Source: Azolla pinnata
Lineage: Eukaryota > Streptophyta > Polypodiopsida > Salviniales > Salviniaceae
DNA: 64,000 nt
Reading direction: 5' to 3'
Assembly: GCA_037176905.1 (NCBI GenBank)
Contig: JBBBWG010000002.1
Coordinates: 85,647 to 149,646 of the forward strand
The notes under the pieces are model-generated. The model saw only the letters and a program-made list of their open reading frames with translations. It ran no database searches and was not told the origin of the DNA. How positions within the stretch are numbered: position 1 is the first letter of the stretch; each line of letters starts with the position of its first letter. Shown in pieces: positions 1-12,000 of the stretch. Made by a program: the position numbers and the translations under genes.

Positions 1-928
1 ACAGACAGACAAATCAGTCCACACATGTTTCTTGCTTGCTTCAGCTTGCTTGTTGCCTTCTCTCTTGTGTAATTCTGACAAATTCTTCATCTAATGCTTC
101 ATCATCATCTTCTTCTTGGTTCTCTTTTAGTCTGTAGATCTTCCCATTTCTGTACTTGATCTGTCTCTCCCTCCCCCGTGAGTTGATCCTCTCCATAGCT
201 CGTGTTTTGTTTCCCCATTCTTCTTCAGACCGTGCCCCCATTCTTCTTCAGACTGTGCCCACCTGAGAAAAAGTAAAAATCTGCAGATCTCCCCATTCTT
301 CTTCTTCTTCAGGCACTATAGTTTTAAAAGTACGATCTTTGTCTCCCCATTCTTCTTCTTCTTCTTCATTTTATTCGAGATCTTTCATGAAAGTAGAACT
401 AAGATCTTCCTCTCTACATTTAGAAATGTGTTTTTTTCTTTGTTCTGTTTGCTTGTACCTTTTCTTCTGCCAGATTTCATCATAACTGTCTGCCCCTCTT
501 CTACCTTTTCTAAACTTGGCAGGGTTTCTTTTATATCGATCCAACTTACAGATCGAGCTTAAGACGCCTTTCCATATTAGAGGGTGCGCTTCTCCTAAGC
601 CAGGTAATTTATGTGCTTCGTAGATTTGGATCTTTTCATGAATGATTTTTTATATAATCAGCTGATTTATACCCTCCAATGTTTACAGATTTTGGGACAT
701 ATACCCTGTCAAATTTGACTCTGATCAAGACATTTAAACCTATCTCCAATTTTTAGAGGTGCACAATTCTGGCTTTAAGGATTGGATTTTTGTCCCAGTC
801 TTAGTATTGTAATTTCGGCAATCTGGTTTCGTGTTTTCAGCTAACGATCTCTAATTTCCTCTCTATCTCTGCAGATTTTTGCATTGAACCTCAGCAGAAT
901 TCTGCCAATCTTCTTTGTAATCTAGAAA
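1..928 (+). promoter_or_regulatory. 5' leader and promoter region of the PPI1-like gene, with a leader intron
   Basis: Positions 230-380 carry repeated CCCCATTCTTCTTC-like CT-rich blocks, typical of plant core promoters or leaders. A likely leader intron runs from the GT at 604 (after CCAG) to the AG at 874 (CTCTGCAG), leaving a short exon piece before the ATG at 929. I saw no open reading frame of note. The transcription start is not determined. Confidence 0.5.
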
Positions 929-3900
929 ATGGATCTTGCCATTGAGACTTCGGTGCCATACATCCAAAATGGTGTTGTGAGCAATGGGCAGTCTATCCAA
1001 GATTCTGTCGTAGATCCAGATTCTGCATCTACCCAGGATTCTCCTGTGGACAAGAATAGTGAGAATTTACATCCTGAGAACAAGGTAAAAACCCTTGAAA
1101 CAGAGCATCCCGATTCGAACAAAGAAGTAAAAGCAAATGGAGAGGGATCTGAATGGAGCAATGGTCCTACTACCAAGGAAGTCAATGGCTCTGGTTGGAT
1201 CAGTGTAGATGAATCTCCTGTGGTGCTTCCTGCTGCTACCGAAACACCATGGGTAGCTCCAAAAAGGCATACTTTCTACCTTATTAGAATCCCTAGATCT
1301 GTCGATGAGAAGCTAAGAAATGAGATTAGATTAGCTGAAGCAAAGCTAGAGCAAGCAATTAAGAAGAGAGATAGCCATAAGGTGGCTATGCAAGAAAGTA
1401 AGGTATGTTGTTTTTTTCTCCCCCTCTTCATTTGTATGCATAGCATGAAGATCTCTGTATTAACTATTGGAGCATTCTGTTTGCCTCCGAGAGTAAGACG
1501 GTGATAGGGCTTGTTATTGAGAGGCTCATGCTAGTGTTACTGTCTGGATGTTGGTTCAATGAGTGAGAAAGATGGTAGAGTATGATCTGAAAAACATTGT
1601 GTTTGCTGTATTTTCTGAGAGTTTTTCAGTTTTTCGAAGAAATTATGATGATAGTTTTGGGTTTGTGATCTGAAAGCATTGTGTTGACTGCATATTTGAG
1701 TATTTCAGTCTGAATTATTAACGATGGGACATTGGGTTTGTGGTATGGTGATTGTTGTAGGACTGTGACCTTTAAATCCTTGTGTTTGACTCCATTTATG
1801 GGTATGGCAATCTGTATTAATGATGATGGGATGGCGGGTTTGTGATTTGATGGAGCTTGTAGTTACTCTATTTATGGATATTCCAGTGCATGTGAATGTC
1901 AGTGATGGTGGGTTAGTTATCTGAAAGGCGCATATTTGCTCTATTGTTGAGTATTCCGGTCTAAATGAAAAAATAATGATAGTGGTTTTATTATTTGAAA
2001 GGCATCTATTTGGCGTTATGTTTTGAGTATTTCAGCCTGTGTGAATGAAGGTGGGCATGCCACTGCTCTTTCTGAGATCCAGGTTTAGAAATTTTCAGCC
2101 TTTTACTGATGATCATACTGCAATCAGTAAGCATGTCAGCATGTAGAAATGGTTATAATGATGTGATAATAGTGTATACTGTGGATGATGATCATACCTG
2201 TGATATATGACCATTTCAGCAGTATGAATGGTAGTGGTGATGATGGGGTCTCTGTTTGATTTGTTTTTTGGCATCCAGAATAAAAAATTTGCGTTACTTG
2301 ATAAGCTGAAACCTTTGAGAGAGAAAGAGAGAGCATGCTGGGCCGCCCTTCAAGGTAAACGCACAGAAATGGAGCCTTTCTCCATGGCTCTTAACAAGTT
2401 TCGAAGTGCTCAGGGCAATGCTAATAGCAATGCTCGTGGGAAAGGCCAAGATATTTGTTCCTCAGAAGAGGAACTCAATGAGAGGGTAAATTTCTAATAT
2501 CCCTAGAGTATGATTTATACCCTACACTTGAATACTGTTAAAATTTCATGCTGCTTTCCAGATCGGAGATATTGAGTATAGGATTCAGCATGAGAGCATA
2601 TCCTTGAAAGAGGAGAAACAGTTATTGAGAGAGATCAAACAATTAGAGTCCACCCGCAGTCAAGTCTGTGCTAATTCTGCTTTACAACAAGAGCTCACAG
2701 AAAGCCTTGGACAAAAAGAGGATATCCAAGACCAATACAAGGTACAGTCATAAACAATTTCTTCTCTTCAGATTTGCGTACATGCATGCTACATGCTTTA
2801 AACATCTGAATCAACATTTAACCCTTGGAAAGTCATGGGTTTTAATAACTTGTCATGGTCTTACCAAAACGTTGAGGTTTCCAATAACTTACAACTGTGT
2901 TGATATCATAAAGGGTTTTTTGGCTCTGTTATATGTAGTTTCTTTGTCAAGATATGGATGGTATAAGGAAGGAGCACAGCCTAGCATCTGCAGACTGTCA
3001 AGCAATTGATAAGGAAATTAATCTACTGAATGCTGCAATTGAAGAATTCCGTCAGCTATATGACAAAGCAAATGTTGTGCAACAAGATGCCTTTACAGCC
3101 CTTAAGGAGTTAAAAAAGCAAGAAAGCTCCAAGGTAACATTCAATTGATTCAACAGGGTGATGTTTGAAGAGTGTAGGTTATCCAATCTTCCTGTTATTG
3201 GATAATGTGTAATAAGTTTCTGCAAACCCCAAAATGGTTTATTTTATTAGATACATCAAAAAACACCATACTAGTCCATGGTAGGTATGTATTATATTGT
3301 AACAAATTAGGCATACATGTTGATTTCATATATAGTGTGAAAGGGTGCATAAAAGGTCAAAAACATAAAATGTTGGTCTCTTAGGAATATAGACATGTGT
3401 GCGTGTGTGTACAAGAGCCTATTTAACTCCGTTTAGTACTCCTTTTAGTAGAGAAAGCCATATACATCTACAGATATGCATATATGCTGGTCTAAGTAGT
3501 ATTGGTTTTCACCCTTCTTTGCAGTAACATTTATATATTTCCACACATCAACATCTCAATGTGGGCATGTTTTTTATGAACAGTGAGAATGCACAGTTAC
3601 TAGCTTGTGCATAGACGACAGTCCGTTAGCTGATTATAGTTTCAAGTGCATGGCCAATTTATTATGGCAATACAAATTCCAGTAGTATGGACTGATGCTA
3701 ACCTATTGATATTCGTTTTTTAGAATGACCCATTTTTCCAAAATAAGCGTGACATTCAAACTGCAAAGGAGCTTGCATTACAAAGGAAGCCAGAGGATGT
3801 CGAACAGTTCTGCTTAAAAAATGTATGTATGGTTGGACTCATCAACGAGCTTGGCATTTTCTATCGTTAATTTGTCAAGTATTTGGGAGAATATGACTAA

Positions 3901-5412
3901 GTTTCAACATTTCCTCGGATACCCACTTATACCACAAATCTTTATTCCTACAAATGGGCTTTCTGTTAATATTTAAGACTTAGGGGTTTTCTTGTAAGTA
4001 TCCTAAATATTAGCAGGTATTGTCATGTTCTACTCAAGAAAGATTACCCCTCAACAGTAATGGCTAATATTTAGAATCACAGGTTAATGAGTTTATGCAT
4101 ATATGGAACAACAATGCCAAGTTTCGGGCCGAGTACATAAAAAACAATGAAAGAAGCACTGTTCGGCGGTTGGAGACTTTAGATGGAAGATCATTAGGTC
4201 CAGGTGAAAAGCTACCTCAAATAGCTGATCCTGATCTCATTGTGCCTAATTCGGTCAGTGTGAAACAAGCCACAGAACCATCCTCTACAAAGCCATCCCA
4301 GGTAACAGTTCCAAAGCCCCCCAATGAGACACCAGTGCAGAAACCTGCTCCTCTGCCAACTACTGCTCCAGTATCAAAATCCACTCGAGCGCCGAAAGTG
4401 GATTTGGACGTGAAGCAAGAGGCTTTTCATGTAACTGAAGAACCAGTGGTGGTTAAATCGAGGCAGATTGAGCCTGATACTCGTATAGAGGAGGACGTTG
4501 ATAATGAAATCGATGCCCTCGAGCTTAAAGAGGCCCTTCGGCAGGAACAGATAGCAAAGGCAAAGGAGGCTGAAGAGCGAAAGAAGAGGCGCGCAGAAAA
4601 ATCAGAGCAAAAAGCTCAGTTGCGAGCCAAGAAGGAAGCAGAGCGCAAACTGAAGGTGAGATAGCTGAATTATAAAATCTATAGATAATTTAGGAAGGTG
4701 CCAATCAAGGTATTTAGCATATCGACAGATATTTCATGATCTAAGAATTTTCCTCTTACTCCACTTAAACTTATGCTACCCATTTTCTACTTTGGATCTT
4801 GATTTTCTCATATCAATTAAGACCCAAGTGGGGAATAGGTAGAATAAGTTAGTAGTGTTGGAGGATAAATATGCAACAAGTCCATAGATTATGAAATGTC
4901 TGCAAATTTCCTTCGCCGTGTTATAATCCATGAAGATCCAAGTAGAAAGAGGTAAATAAGCTAAATGTAGCATTAGGAGTAGGCTGCAAAACATCCATTG
5001 ATCACAACAAATGGGTGCACAAATCTAGTTGGGACTCTGGATATAACAGTTTTGGTTCACCTTCCTGGTAATTGTGCTTTTACAGAAAAAAGCGCAGAAG
5101 GCAGCTGGAGCCGTGGCGGGTGACGATGCGGCTGCTGAAGCCAAGAAAGACACTCCCTCGACGACTGATTCGCAGGAAAGTTCTGTGAATGAACCACCAT
5201 CGGTGGAGGTAGCTACTGCATCTAACAACAGGGCACAAAAGGGAAGTGTGGTGGGTCGAAGGAAGATATCTTCAAGGGAAGTGAAAGGATCTAGGCCTCC
5301 ATTTCCACCCAGGGCAGCGAAAAAGTCTGCATTTCCTCTCCCTCTTTGGGCATGCATTGTGGCTGGCATACTTGTCCTGCTCTTTGCCATCTTCCTGTTT
5401 TTGAGAATGTAG
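929..5412 (+). CDS. Proton pump interactor (PPI1)-like coiled-coil membrane protein
   Basis: Coding exons are 929-1402, 2279-2485, 2562-2741, 2939-3133, 3724-3822, 4083-4655 and 5086-5412. All introns are phase 0 with GT-AG ends, giving 684 residues. After a variable acidic N-terminus comes the segment WVAPKRHTFYLIRIPR (about residues 105-120), then charged coiled coil. Exon 3 reads YRIQHESISLKEEKQLLREI, which I recognise as the most conserved block of plant PPI1 proteins. Exon 6 is Pro/Thr-rich and then Lys/Glu/Ala-rich (KAKEAEERKKRRAEK). The last 25 residues form one hydrophobic helix (LWACIVAGILVLLFAIFLFL), so this is a tail-anchored protein, probably facing the cytosol from the ER or plasma membrane. 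In Arabidopsis, PPI1 binds the C-terminal regulatory region of the plasma-membrane H+-ATPase; that role here is inferred. Length is close to the family's roughly 610 residues. The start is the first ATG after a probable leader intron. Confidence 0.88.
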
Positions 5413-6229
5413 CCACATCAATATGCATGCCCATATGAGAGTTTGGCAAACTGGTGGCGGTTTCCAAGGCTTCTTTCTTCTCTCCCATCTTTTCTAGTAG
5501 GAGCCGATTAATAGGTCACCGAGGTTGAAGAAGAGCTGCGGCGATAATGCGAGCCTTGTTTTTTTTTTAAGTAGTTCGGTCGAGTTCCTTTTTTGCTTTG
5601 AATCCACACTCTGATTTTAGCTGGATTGTTGATCCTAAACTCTCTTTTCCTTTTTGTTATGCCCAGTTGTCGACGACGATATTAGTTTATTCTTTTGATA
5701 CACTACACTGCCAAGAGGTTTTTTAAGAATGGTATGAAGGTACCAAGTTTATGTCACTCTTCAGAGATTGTTAACAAATATATGATCAGCGCTTTTTTTC
5801 CCTCTAAAGATAGACATATTTCAACTTTTAACTTAATTCAAACATATTTTCGTGAATTTCCCATTCTCTTGTTGGGTACATGGCCGATGAATGGGTTCAT
5901 TGTATTTCCGGGTGTTTACACAACTGGTTGGAACAATCGAAATGTTGGAAATTATAGTTCCGGCCAGCCATAAAACCATTCAAAGTGGCTTAGATTTTGG
6001 TGGCAATTGTTGGAAGGTTATTTCAACATTCTTGGGATGGCAGTCGTGGAGGATTTCAGACTTTGGTCAAGTTGGTGGGGAGGCATTGCAGTGATGCTTC
6101 TGCTGTTGCAATTCAGGCATCATACCACTACTCAGGATTGTGGTGAAGACTTGACTTTCTGTTGCAATCAGAGCACAGATGTGCCCGGCATTGTATGATT
6201 CTTTTGGGTACCTGCCGAGGCATCAAGCC
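5413..6229 (+). other. 3' UTR and downstream region of the PPI1-like gene
   Basis: This stretch follows the TAG at 5410-5412 and leads to a tandem repeat shared with the end of the convergent MYC gene. It is AT-rich, with short T runs and no credible coding potential. The poly(A) site is not clear by eye. Confidence 0.45.
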
Positions 6230-6590
6230 GTTGATGCTATCATTTTGTAGGTAGGATTAACCATACAAGCATGTATCAAATTACTTGATAACCTCAGTTG
6301 ATGCTATATCATTCTGAAGGAATGCAACCATTTTGTAAGTAGGATTAAACCATACAAGCATGTACCTTATTAGCTCCCACTGTTTGATCACCTCAGTTGA
6401 TGCTATCATTCTGAAGGGATGCTATCAATTTGTAGGTAGGATTAACCATACAAGCATGTATCAAATTAGCTCCCACTGTTTGATAACCTCAGTTGATGCT
6501 ATTATTCTGAAGGGATGCTATCAATTTGTAGGTAGGATTAACCATACAAGCATGTATCAAATTAGCTCCCACTGCTTGATAGCCTTCAGT
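6230..6590. repeat. Tandem repeat of about 96 bp, roughly four copies
   Basis: The unit begins CCTCAGTTGATGCTAT and contains GTAGGTAGGATTAACCATAC and AGCTCCCACTGTTTGAT. Copies begin near 6292, 6391 and 6487 (spacings 99 and 96), with a degenerate partial copy before 6292. The last two copies differ at only a few positions, so they are recent. The array lies between the convergent 3' ends of the PPI1-like and MYC genes. Confidence 0.85.
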
Positions 6591-6812
6591 TGTTCAAATT
6601 TCTTACAATTTGGCGCCTGCTTCCCACAAAAATCAGTGCTTTCCAGTTTCTCCAGCAATCTTTTGAACAATGATCCAAAACTGGTAGATTTTATTACGCC
6701 TTCTTTTTCCCTGTTTCAAGCAAAATCTTGGGCTGTAAAAAAATTACAAGCAAAAAAGCTTGGGTCCAACAACGAGAGATTCCCCCCCCCCCCACCAAAA
6801 ACCCACACAATC

Positions 6813-7187
6813 CTAGCAACAATTGCATCTCATGGAACCCCTGGAGAGAGCAGCCATGACTTGTTGCTCGCTCATCATGCCGGCGGTGGAAGAAGCAGCA
6901 GCCATGGTGGCGAGGATGGTGTGGCAGAGCATAGATCCATGGATGAGGGCGACATTGGACTGCAACACATCGAGGCGGAGCTCATGAAGGAGCATCATCA
7001 TCTTCGAGATCGGGTAGTTGTCGCAAGAGCATTCGATGCGTATGAAGGCTTGGTTCCCTGCGAGGAATCGGACGTCGATCGCCATCTTCCCATGGGGACA
7101 AACAATGGACGAAGAGGTCTTCTTCGCCGTGCTGGTGCTGGTGGTGATGGTGGTAGTAGAACAAGGATTCATAGAGGGATCCTCATT

Positions 7188-7221
<34 letters not shown>

Positions 7222-10200
7222 CCATCACCATCATCATCATCATCACGACGACGAAGGGGCCAAGCTGATCTCGGCGTCATCGTCATCGAGGAGCTGCCAT
7301 GGAGCTTGGAAGCAGTAGCACTCGTGCTGGGATTGCTGCTGCTGGCGAGCAGTTGCGCGAGGAGGCTCTTGTTGCCGAGCTCGAGCCGATTGGCTTGAGC
7401 TTTGAGCTCCTCGATGAAGGCGGTGGCATCTCGCAGCAGCGATGCCTTGTCCATCTTGGAGACGTTGGGGACGACAGCTCGCAAGGCGTAGAATCGCTGG
7501 TTCATCTTGTCTCGCCTCTGCCTCTCGGCTTCCACGTGGTTCAATGGAGTTTCCCTTCCGTTCGCTGGCTTCCTCCCCCTCCTTCGCGCCGGAGGCTTCT
7601 CGATCACCTGGTCCACTGCGGCCGATTCGCTGCATTCCGGATTGGCCATGGGCGAGGCGCTCCTCGGGAGCAGCAACGATGCAGCTTCGGCGTCGGAGTC
7701 GTGCTCGGATTCGACCCCCGACGAGAGCCCATTGCCGCCGTGCCAATGTTGTTGCCTTGCCATCACCGATTGTTGTTGTTGTTGCTGCTGCTGCTGCTGT
7801 TGTTGTTGTTGTTGATGATGATGATGCTGATGTTGCTGTTGCTGTTGTTGCTGTTGTTGCTGATGCTGATGTTGTTGTTGCTGCTGAATCTGTTGATGTT
7901 GTTGCTGTTGATGCTGTTGTTGCTGCTGCTGATGTTGCTGTTGATGCAAGTGTTGCTGTTGCCGCTGCTGATTCTGATGTTGCTGTTGATGCTGTTGATG
8001 CAGATGTTGCTGTTGCTGCTGCTGATGCTGTTGGTGCAGATGCTTCTGTTTCTGTTGAATCTGCTTCTGCTTCGGTTGAATCTGCTTCGGTTTCGGCCGA
8101 ATCTGCTTCTGCTTCGGATGCTGTCGTCCTCCTTGCAGATGCGGATGCAGCGGAGGTTGTTGATCTAGGGTTGCGTCCTCGGACAGATCTGGAATGGCGA
8201 TGGCGAGATCATCTCCCTCCTCCTCCTCCTCCTCCTCCTCCTCCTTGGCTGCCTGCTTGCCGAGCTTCTTCTCTGAGAAGCCTGAGATCCGAGAAGCATG
8301 GAGAGCCAGAGGTCGAGGAGTCTTCTGCCACGCCGTCGCCATGTCCATGGCCGTCGTCGTCGTCGTCGTCGTCGTGGTGTTGCTGCGAGCCTGCTTCTCC
8401 CCGCCATGGCGGACCTTCTCCTCGCCATGGCTGAGCTTGGGCATGAAGTCGATGAAGCTGCAGGCCGCGGCGGCGGTGTCGAGCTCTAGGGTTTGGACCC
8501 TGTCGAGCTCTAGGGTTTGGACCCTGTCGAGCTCTAGGGTTTGGACCCTGTCGAGCTCTAGGGTTTGGACCTCGTCGGAGTCGAAGAGGCGAGCGATGGA
8601 GGCGAAGACGGAGGGATCTTCTGCGAGAAGCTCTGTGGATCCGAGCTCCACCACGCCTCTGGCGATGGGGACGCAGACTAGGGTTCGGATCCCGAACCTC
8701 TCGGCGAGTTCGGCGCGCGGGCAGCGGATCGGATCGGCTGCAGACGCCATGGAAGCTCGATCTTGGAGGACGGATCCATGGCGGCGCATCAGAGATCTGT
8801 CCGCAGAAGCAGGAGCAGAAGCAGAAGCAGAAGCAGATCCGGAAGCAATTTCTGAAGCAGAAGCAGATGCAGACGCCATGGAAGCTCGATCTTGGAGGAC
8901 GGATCCATGGCGGAGCATCAGAGATCTGTCTACAGAAGCAGAAGCAGATCCGGAAGCAAATTCTGAAGCAGAAGCAGATGCATACGCCATGGAAGCTCGA
9001 TCTTGGAGGACGGATCCATGGCGGCGCATCAGAGATCTGTCTACAGAAGCAGAAGCAGATCCGGAAGCAAATTCTGAAGCAGAAGCAGATGCATACGCCA
9101 TGGAAGCTCGATCTTGGAGGACGGATCCATGGCGGTGCATCAGAGATCTGTCTACAGAAGCAGAAGCAGATCCGGAAGCAGATCCTGAAGCGAATTCTGC
9201 AGCAGAAGCAGAAGCAGAAGCAGATCCGGAAGCAAATTCTGAAGCAGAAGCAGATCCGGAAGCAGATTCTGAAGCAGAAGCAGATGCAGAAGCAGATTCT
9301 GAAGCAGAAGCAGATGCAGATGCAGATGCAGAAGCAGATTCTGAAGCAGACGCTGAAGCTGAAGCAGATGCAGATGCAGATGCTGAAGCAGACGCTGAAG
9401 CTGAAGCTGATGCAGGCATGGCGTGGATCCAGATCGGGCTCGAATCAGAGAAAGCTCGGCCTGGGATCGTGGCCTTGCCGATCGGGAAAGACTGCAGCAT
9501 CGAGACGAGGAAGAACCACTCCGAATCCGTCACGTCGCCTTCCATGGCGCTCACCAAGGCCGAGGAAGAAGACGAAGAAGACGAAGGAGGAGGAGGAGGA
9601 GGAGGAGGAGGAGAAGCAGCAGAAGACGGCGATGGCGAGGAAGGATCTTGCTCCCCGTTCTGGCCTGCGATGAGCGCTTGGAGCTCCCTCAAGATCCTCT
9701 TCCGCAGCCTCTGATCCTTCTCCGACCCCACCATCGCCATCTCTGCAGCGCCCTCTGATGCAGTTGCTCCGAGATCGCTGCTTCTGTTGCCGTTGCCGTT
9801 GCTGCTGCTGCCGCCGCCGCCATAGCTGCTGCTGCTGCTGAGCTTCGCGTTGAAATAGCCATCGCCCCATCCCAGCACAGCTTCGTTCTTGGACGAGTTC
9901 GTCAGCTGCCAGAAGATGCCATAGCTCCACTGCGCGGCGGAGCTGTGGCCATGGCTACCTTCCTCGACCAGGGCCTGCAGAAGCTGGATGTCTTCAGCGC
10001 CGGTTGTGGTGGGGGAAGAAGACGAAGGCGCCTGCAGGTCTTCTTCCTCCACAGGAGCATGGAAAGAAGATGCGAAGGGAGGAGGAGGAGGAGGAGGAGG
10101 ATTAGGGTTAGGGTTAGGGTTAGGGTTAGGGTTTCCTCCAGGCCCCTGAGGAGCCGCAGAATTAGGGTTCGGATGAAGCTCCGGTTGCAGGCTTTCTGCA

Positions 10201-10319
10201 CAAGGGGCGGTGGCGATGGTGAAGGCCTCCAGAAGGGCATGGTCGTCGATCATGGCGTTCCACCACCATTGATCTCCTCCTCCTCCTCCCACCAGGAGGT
10301 AGTTCTCGATCGTATCCAT
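6813..10319 (-). CDS. MYC2-type bHLH transcription factor with large repeat expansions
   Basis: One uninterrupted exon encodes 1168 residues from ATG 10319 ([12 protein letters not shown]); the frame is open a little further upstream but has no ATG there. Residues about 110-160 hold the JAZ-interaction-like region ([19 protein letters not shown]). The bHLH-MYC_N domain continues at 262-300 ([28 protein letters not shown]) and resumes after a Ser/Ala-rich insert of about 225 residues with [21 protein letters not shown] Gln/His-rich tract follows, then the bHLH at about 905-975 ([40 protein letters not shown]), with the His-Glu-Arg residues of E-box binders. The C-terminus (about 1070-1168) looks like the ACT-like dimerisation domain. 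Known MYC2/3/4 proteins are about 600 residues, intronless, nuclear, and control jasmonate-type responses. The extra length is all low-complexity sequence: NP and poly-Pro, poly-Ser, the minisatellite, four VQTLELDR copies, poly-Gln/His and poly-Asp. Confidence 0.92.
7768..8115. repeat. CAG/CAA/CAC-type tract encoding Gln/His-rich sequence in the MYC gene
   Basis: On the plus strand this reads as mixed GTT, GCT and GAT triplets; on the coding strand it gives long Gln runs with interspersed His, ending in [13 protein letters not shown]-like sequence. It sits between the MYC_N and bHLH domains, where ordinary MYC proteins have a disordered linker. Confidence 0.85.
8487..8575. repeat. 27-bp tandem repeat, four copies, in the MYC gene
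   Basis: The unit GTCGAGCTCTAGGGTTTGGACCC is repeated with almost no divergence. On the coding strand it gives four consecutive VQTLELD(R) units, just after the MYC_N domain. Each unit contains a TAGGGTTT telobox-like core. Confidence 0.85.
8741..9415. repeat. Minisatellite inside the MYC coding region
   Basis: Blocks beginning CAGACGCCATGGAAGCTCGA or CATACGCCATGGAAGCTCGA start at 8741, 8870, 8981 and 9092, so spacings are 129, 111 and 111 bp. They are separated by GAAGCAGATGCAGAAGCAGA-type hexamer runs, which continue to about 9415. On the coding (minus) strand the blocks give [18 protein letters not shown] and the hexamers give Ser-Ala repeats. The whole stretch stays in frame with no stop. 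Confidence 0.9.
10101..10133. repeat. Telomere-like TTAGGG hexamers in the MYC coding sequence
   Basis: ATTAGGGTTAGGGTTAGGGT and onward makes five units. On the coding strand they give (Asn-Pro)n followed by a poly-Pro run near residues 63-82. Confidence 0.92.
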
Positions 10320-10962
10320 GGCTTCTTCTCTGCACCAGGGCTCTGATCTCTCCGATCCTCCTGCGTCTTTTCTGCTTCCGTCTGTGCGGGAGAGAAGCCG
10401 GACATGGCCGATCTGCAGAGATCGGTGCTCAAGGCACAAGGATCTGGCGATGGGAGCAAGGAAGCAGCAGGCGATGCAGAAGAATCATCTTCACCATCAT
10501 CATCATCATCGTCATCTTCTTCTTCTTCTTCTTCTGCATCATCATCACAACCGCCATCGCCATCGCCATCGCCGCCGCCTCCAACATCAGGGCTGACTCT
10601 TACATCTTCCGATCATCGCTGACTCTCTCGGATTCCTCGCTCATTGCTGACTAGCGCCCGAGTCCTCTCCTCCTCCTCCTCTCTCCGATTCTCTCTCTCT
10701 CTCTCGGAAAGAGATCTCACAACAGTGACAAGAGCAGCAAAAGGGGAAAGCTCGAGAGGAGGAAGAGTCTGCAGACCATGGGCGAGAGAGGAATGGGCCC
10801 CAGATGCGAAGGAGTTCGTTGTGCATCGTGCAGAGTACACAGGTGCACGATGCATCGATCTACATCTAAAATCCATATATTATCTGGGAAGAAGCTTCCC
10901 GATGCAGAAGAAGATCATTATCCCATGTGGGTATAGAGCACCTGCTCCGCTGGTATCTACCA

Positions 10963-11008
10963 AAACCCTAAACCCGAAACCCTAAACCCTAATCCCTAAT
11001 CCCTAAAC
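10963..11008. promoter_or_regulatory. Telobox cluster upstream of the MYC gene
   Basis: Imperfect repeats of CCCTAAA and CCCTAAT run in a row, including AAACCCTAAA. Teloboxes are known plant promoter elements bound by Myb/TRB factors and linked to Polycomb recruitment. The position, about 650 bp upstream of the MYC ATG, fits a regulatory role, but this is inference. Confidence 0.5.
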
Positions 11009-11703
11009 ACCTCAGAAAAGTGGTTCGATCCATGCTCCCCATCTTGGGAGGAAGAAGGGAGCTCAAAGTCCTACCTTTGATCCAAGGACCGGGAGAAGAA
11101 GCACAGGCAATCAATCAATCAATCAAGCAATCTCCTTTGGCGTCCCAATGTAGGGAATGGGAACTGAGAACCTTCCTTCGCGACAATGGCTATGGCTTAG
11201 AGCTGCCTGGAATCATTCCTCAGCCATGAGATTTAGGGCATGTGGGCATCAGCATCTCGTTTTCTTGCGTAAACTGTTGCGGGATGCTTTCTTTCCTTCC
11301 TTCTTTCGTTCTTTCTTTCTTTCTTTCTCGAGCATTCAAATCAATCCATCACTGGCTTTTTCAGCAGGTGAGGAGAGCTTCATCGAATGTCAAACAAACA
11401 GAGATCCAGGCGCTTGTTTCTATGCATTTGTTTCCAGACTTCCAGGCAGCTGTTTCTGTGCTTGATAACAGTATGCGTTGATCCGGTGGAGGCATATGGC
11501 TCTTCGTTTGCAGAGCGACCATCAAACAGTAGCGGTTGTTGTTTGTTATTCGCAGGCGAAATTTCTTTAGCCCCATCTTAAAGTTGGGGGGATCTCTGAG
11601 CTGAACCTGAGGTGCTTCCAAAAAAATTTGCTGTTCATAGGCGCTCTTCCATAGTTTCTCCTGTCTTGATGATGATGGTGATGCTGTGGCTGATAGACAA
11701 ACA

Positions 11704-12000
11704 ATCTGGCAATGACCGCAAAGCATGCACGAATGCTTTACGCAGGTAAATCACTCACTAGTAATGAATGGCAGCAAATATGAAGAGACATATATCCATC
11801 CATAGGATTGTTTGCATTCTCTGCTGGCTTTTCTAAAGGCAATGACATCAAAGCATAATGCACAAATTCTTTATGCAGGTGGGTTCATGTTAGAGATCCA
11901 GCAATCACTCACTCACTAGTAATGGCAGCAGATATGAAGAGACACACATATATATCCATCCATTTGATTGTTTGCGTTCTCTGATTGCTTTTCTAAAAAC
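11704..12000. repeat. Direct duplication of about 145 bp
   Basis: Two diverged copies share GGCAATGAC, AAAGCAT..CAC, TTTA(C/T)GCAGGT, AATCACTCACTAGTAATG, ATGAAGAGACA, CATATATCCATCCAT and GATTGTTTGC..TTCTCTG in the same order. The first runs from about 11704 and the second from about 11838. No coding function is apparent. Confidence 0.7.

Noticed and set aside
8194-9714. A 506-codon open frame on the plus strand opposite the MYC gene
   Set aside because: It arises because the Ser-Ala minisatellite reads through as Glu-Ala-Asp repeats on the other strand. The unique parts give no recognisable domain, while the minus strand encodes clear MYC motifs.
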